From the NCBI GenBank assembly GCA_016199375.1, contig JACQGV010000239.1, positions 1-8,361 of the forward strand: DNA of 8,361 nt. Direction: 5' to 3'. A program made the position numbers and the translations under genes. The stretch comes from Chloroflexota bacterium. Its GTDB lineage: Bacteria > Chloroflexota > Dehalococcoidia > SHYM01. Shown here piece by piece: positions 5,828-8,361 of this stretch; the stretch's first letter is position 1, and each line of letters begins with the position of its first letter. The notes beneath the pieces were generated by a model, which was not told the origin of the DNA, did not search any database, and saw only the letters and a list, made by a program, of their open reading frames with translations.

Positions 5828-8361
5828 ATGCTTCCCTGCAAGCTGGCCCTCAAGAACTTCCTCTCCTACGGCGAGAACGTCCCGCCCCTAGACCTGGAGG
5901 GCATCCACGTGGCCTGCCTCTGCGGCGCCAACGGCCACGGCAAGAGCGCCCTCCTGGACGCCATCACCTGGGCGCTCTGGGGCAGGGCGCGGGACAGCCG
6001 CGACGATGAGCTGGTCCGGATGCACCGCCCCGAGATGGAGGTGAGCCTGGAGTTCCTGGCGGGCGGCAACCGCTATCGGGTGCTCCGGCGTCACACCCGA
6101 GCGGCGGGCCGGCGCCCGGCGCGAACGGAGCTGGAGCTCCAGCTCGGGGACGGCACGACCTTCCATCCCCTCACGGGCGCCAGCGTGCGGGAGACCCAGG
6201 CCAAGATTATCGAGACCCTGAAGCTAAACTACGAGACCTTCGTCAACAGCGCCTACCTGGTCCAGGGCCAAGCCGACCGCTTCACCTTGAAGCCTCCGGG
6301 GGAGCGCAAGGACCTCCTGGCCAGCATCCTGGGCCTCGCGGCCTACGAGCGGCTAGCGGAGGAGGCCCGGGCCAAGGCCAAGGAGCGGGCGGCCAGCATC
6401 GCGGCCAGGGAGGGGCGCCTGGCTGAGCTGGAGGCAGAGGTGGCCCAGACGCCGGCGGCGGAGGAGGAACACGGGCGCGCCCTGGCCCTCGTCGCCGACC
6501 TCGCGGCAGAGCTGAAGCAGGTCCAGGCGCGCGCTGACCAGCTCGGGGTCCAGGCCGAGGCGCTGCGTCAGCAGCAGGAGCGGCTGCGGGAGCTGAGGGG
6601 GCAGGCGCAGCGGGCGGCCCGCGAGCTGAATGAGGCGGAGGTGCAGGCGCGCTGGCACCGGGAGCGCAGCGCCTCCTACGAGGCCGTCGTCGCTCGCGCC
6701 GCCCAGATCGCGGGCGTCTTCGCCCGTCTTCAGGCCGCCCGCCAGGAGTACGAGGCCCTCAACCAGCGCCTGGCGGCCCTGCGGGAGCGGGAGCGCCGGC
6801 AGGCGGAGCGGGAGCGGGCCATCCAGGCCGCCCGGGCCGCCCTGGAGCAGAAACTGGCGGTGGCCTCCCACCGGGCGCAGCAGGCGCGGGAGCAGGCGAA
6901 CCGCAGGCCCCAGTTGGAGCGCGACCTGGCCGCCGCCCGCGCCGCCAGCGAGGCCCTGGCAACCCTGGAGCGCCAGGCTCAGGAGCAGGCTGCAGAGGCA
7001 GCCGCTCTCGCGGCTGCTGTCCAGGTGGCACAGCGCTCCCTCGCCCTCGTACAGCAGCAGGAGCAGGAAACGCAAGATAAGCTACAGCTTCTGGGCCATG
7101 CCCAGGCGCGCTGCCCCCTCTGCGAGCGGGAGCTGGACGCCGACAGCCAGGACAGCCTCCATCGCAAGCTCCAGGCCGAGCAGCAGTCGCTCCGCGCGGA
7201 GCAGCAGAGCCTGGAGGCCGAGATCAAGTCCCAGGGGGCGCAGCGCGACGCGGCCAGAGCCAGCGCCGAGGCGCTCCAGGCCCGCCTGCGCAAGGAGGGC
7301 CCCGGCCTGGAGCGGCGGGCCGGCTCCCTGGAGACGGAGCTGGCGGGCGCCCTGCAGGCCCAGGAGCAGGCCGCCGCGCTAGAGAGTGAGGCGTCCGCGC
7401 TGCAGGCCACCCTGGACCGCGGCGACTACGCGCCCGCCGAGCAGCGCGACGCCGCCCTGCTGCGCCAGGAGATCGCGGCCATCGGCTACGACCGCCAGGC
7501 CCATGCCGAGCTCCGGCAGCGGGTCGAAGAGTTGGCGCCCGCCGAGGAGGCCCACCGCCGGCTGGAGGAGGCGCGGCGCCGCCTGCCCGAGGAGCAGGAC
7601 GCCCTGGGGCGCGTGGAGGCCCAGGCCGCCGGGCGGCGCCAGGCCCAGGCCGAGCTGGCCGCCCGCAGCGCCGGACTCCAGAAGGAGGTGGAGGCCAAAG
7701 CCGGCGTGGAGGGCGCGCTGGCCACCGCCCGCGGCGAGCTGGCCGACCTCCAGAAACGCCACGGGGCGGCTCAGGCCTGGCGCGGCCAGGTGCAGGAGCG
7801 GCTGCGCACTCTGGAGCATCAGGCCCAGGAGCGTGACGCTGTGGCGCGGCAACTGGCCCAGGCCAGGGACGACCTGCTTACCTATGAGCTGCTGGCCCAA
7901 GCCTTCGGCAAGGGTGGCATCCCGGCCCATATCATCGAGGCGGCGGTGCCGGAGATCGAGGCGGAGGCGAACCGGCTGCTGGCGCGCATGACCGACAACC
8001 GGATGCACCTGGACATCCAGACCCAGCGGGAGCGGAAGAGCGGCGGGGCCATCGAGACCCTGGACATCCGGGTGTCCGACGAGCTGGGCACACGGCCCTA
8101 CGAGCTGTTCAGCGGCGGCGAGGCGTTCCGGGTGAACTTCGCCCTGCGCATCGCCCTCTCCAAGCTGCTGGCGCGGCGCGCGGGTGCTCCCCTGCCGACG
8201 CTGATCATTGACGAGGGGTTCGGCACCCAGGACGGGGCGGGGCGGGAGCGGCTGGTGGACGCCATCAACGCCATCCAGGACGACTTCCAGCGCATCCTGG
8301 TCATCACCCACCTGGACGACATCCGCGACGCCTTCCCCGTCCAGATCGAGGTCACGAAGAC
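5828..8361 (+). CDS. sbcC: SbcC/Rad50-type SMC-like ATPase (3' end cut by the window)
   Basis: At least 844 residues, open to the right edge. SbcC/Rad50 proteins are DNA-end-processing ATPases that dimerise through a zinc hook and normally drive an SbcD/Mre11 nuclease. All landmarks are present: Walker A GANGHGKS (33-40), Q-loop Gln146 (YLVQGQ), two Ala/Glu/Gln/Arg-rich coiled-coil arms (about 165-425 and 435-735), zinc hook CPLC (429-432), signature FSGGE (761-765), Walker B LIIDE (792-796, catalytic Glu796), D-loop GTQD (799-802) and H-loop His828. Only a short C-terminal tail should be missing, giving a size near archaeal Rad50 and shorter than E. coli SbcC. The ATG follows the upstream stop by one base and has no strong Shine-Dalgarno sequence, so translation is probably coupled to the beta-CASP gene. 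No sbcD lies upstream; the right side is not visible. Confidence 0.95.
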   Translation, partial: MLPCKLALKNFLSYGENVPPLDLEGIHVACLCGANGHGKSALLDAITWALWGRARDSRDDELVRMHRPEMEVSLEFLAGGNRYRVLRRHTRAAGRRPARTELELQLGDGTTFHPLTGASVRETQAKIIETLKLNYETFVNSAYLVQGQADRFTLKPPGERKDLLASILGLAAYERLAEEARAKAKERAASIAAREGRLAELEAEVAQTPAAEEEHGRALALVADLAAELKQVQARADQLGVQAEALRQQQERLRELRGQAQRAARELNEAEVQARWHRERSASYEAVVARAAQIAGVFARLQAARQEYEALNQRLAALRERERRQAERERAIQAARAALEQKLAVASHRAQQAREQANRRPQLERDLAAARAASEALATLERQAQEQAAEAAALAAAVQVAQRSLALVQQQEQETQDKLQLLGHAQARCPLCERELDADSQDSLHRKLQAEQQSLRAEQQSLEAEIKSQGAQRDAARASAEALQARLRKEGPGLERRAGSLETELAGALQAQEQAAALESEASALQATLDRGDYAPAEQRDAALLRQEIAAIGYDRQAHAELRQRVEELAPAEEAHRRLEEARRRLPEEQDALGRVEAQAAGRRQAQAELAARSAGLQKEVEAKAGVEGALATARGELADLQKRHGAAQAWRGQVQERLRTLEHQAQERDAVARQLAQARDDLLTYELLAQAFGKGGIPAHIIEAAVPEIEAEANRLLARMTDNRMHLDIQTQRERKSGGAIETLDIRVSDELGTRPYELFSGGEAFRVNFALRIALSKLLARRAGAPLPTLIIDEGFGTQDGAGRERLVDAINAIQDDFQRILVITHLDDIRDAFPVQIEVTK

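Noticed and set aside
4021..5853. Long - strand open frame (about 610 residues) opposite the beta-CASP gene
   Set aside because: It is a shadow of GC-rich coding DNA. Its translation is low-complexity with no family motif, while the + strand frame carries ordered metallo-beta-lactamase and beta-CASP motifs and a ribosome binding site.
7085..7150. Possible frameshift or break in sbcC near the zinc hook
   Set aside because: The frame reads through CPLC without interruption and both coil arms have similar composition and length.
6353..8311. Several long antisense or alternate-frame open frames within sbcC (6353-7075, 7379-8311, 6630-7382)
   Set aside because: All are Arg/Ser/Pro- or Leu/Gln-rich shadows of the coiled-coil coding region. 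The sbcC frame is continuous through Walker A, hook, signature and Walker B.

Overview
This is a GC-rich bacterial window (by eye about two thirds G+C, with strong G/C bias at third codon positions). It holds five complete genes, one gene cut by the right edge, and possibly the last codons of another gene at the left edge. Nothing fixes the host taxon. Compact operons, the mix of housekeeping and SDR genes and the Rad50-length SbcC would fit a GC-rich Chloroflexota (Dehalococcoidia-like) or similar lineage, but that is inference. There are no tRNA or rRNA genes, CRISPR arrays, phage genes or transposase genes.

Layout. (1) Bases 1-70 probably end an upstream + strand gene. A near-consensus sigma70 promoter (72-100) follows at once and drives a tandem pair of 283-residue short-chain dehydrogenases (134-985 and 1059-1910). 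They are about 80% identical with no indels, so they are a local duplication. (2) A 219-base convergent gap follows. (3) On the - strand, a VOC-fold protein (3956-3579) lies upstream of ffh (3458-2130), the SRP54 GTPase of the signal recognition particle. The 120 bases between them are crowded with small hairpins and carry an IS-end-like motif. (4) A 238-base divergent region has an extended -10 promoter facing each way and a pair of inverted REP-like palindromes. (5) On the + strand, an RNase J-like beta-CASP metallo-beta-lactamase nuclease (4195-5826) is followed after one base by an SbcC/Rad50-type ATPase (5828 to the edge).

How the genes fit together. The SDR pair looks like a small catabolic or redox unit with a diverged second copy: the catalytic-tetrad Asn of copy 1 is Asp in copy 2. 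Ffh is housekeeping membrane-protein targeting. The most interesting unit is the last operon. An SbcC/Rad50 ATPase normally works with the SbcD/Mre11 calcineurin-like nuclease. Here the gene translationally coupled to it encodes a different metal-dependent nuclease fold, with an inverted REP pair in its predicted 5' leader. Whether the beta-CASP protein is a working partner of the ATPase is the main open question.
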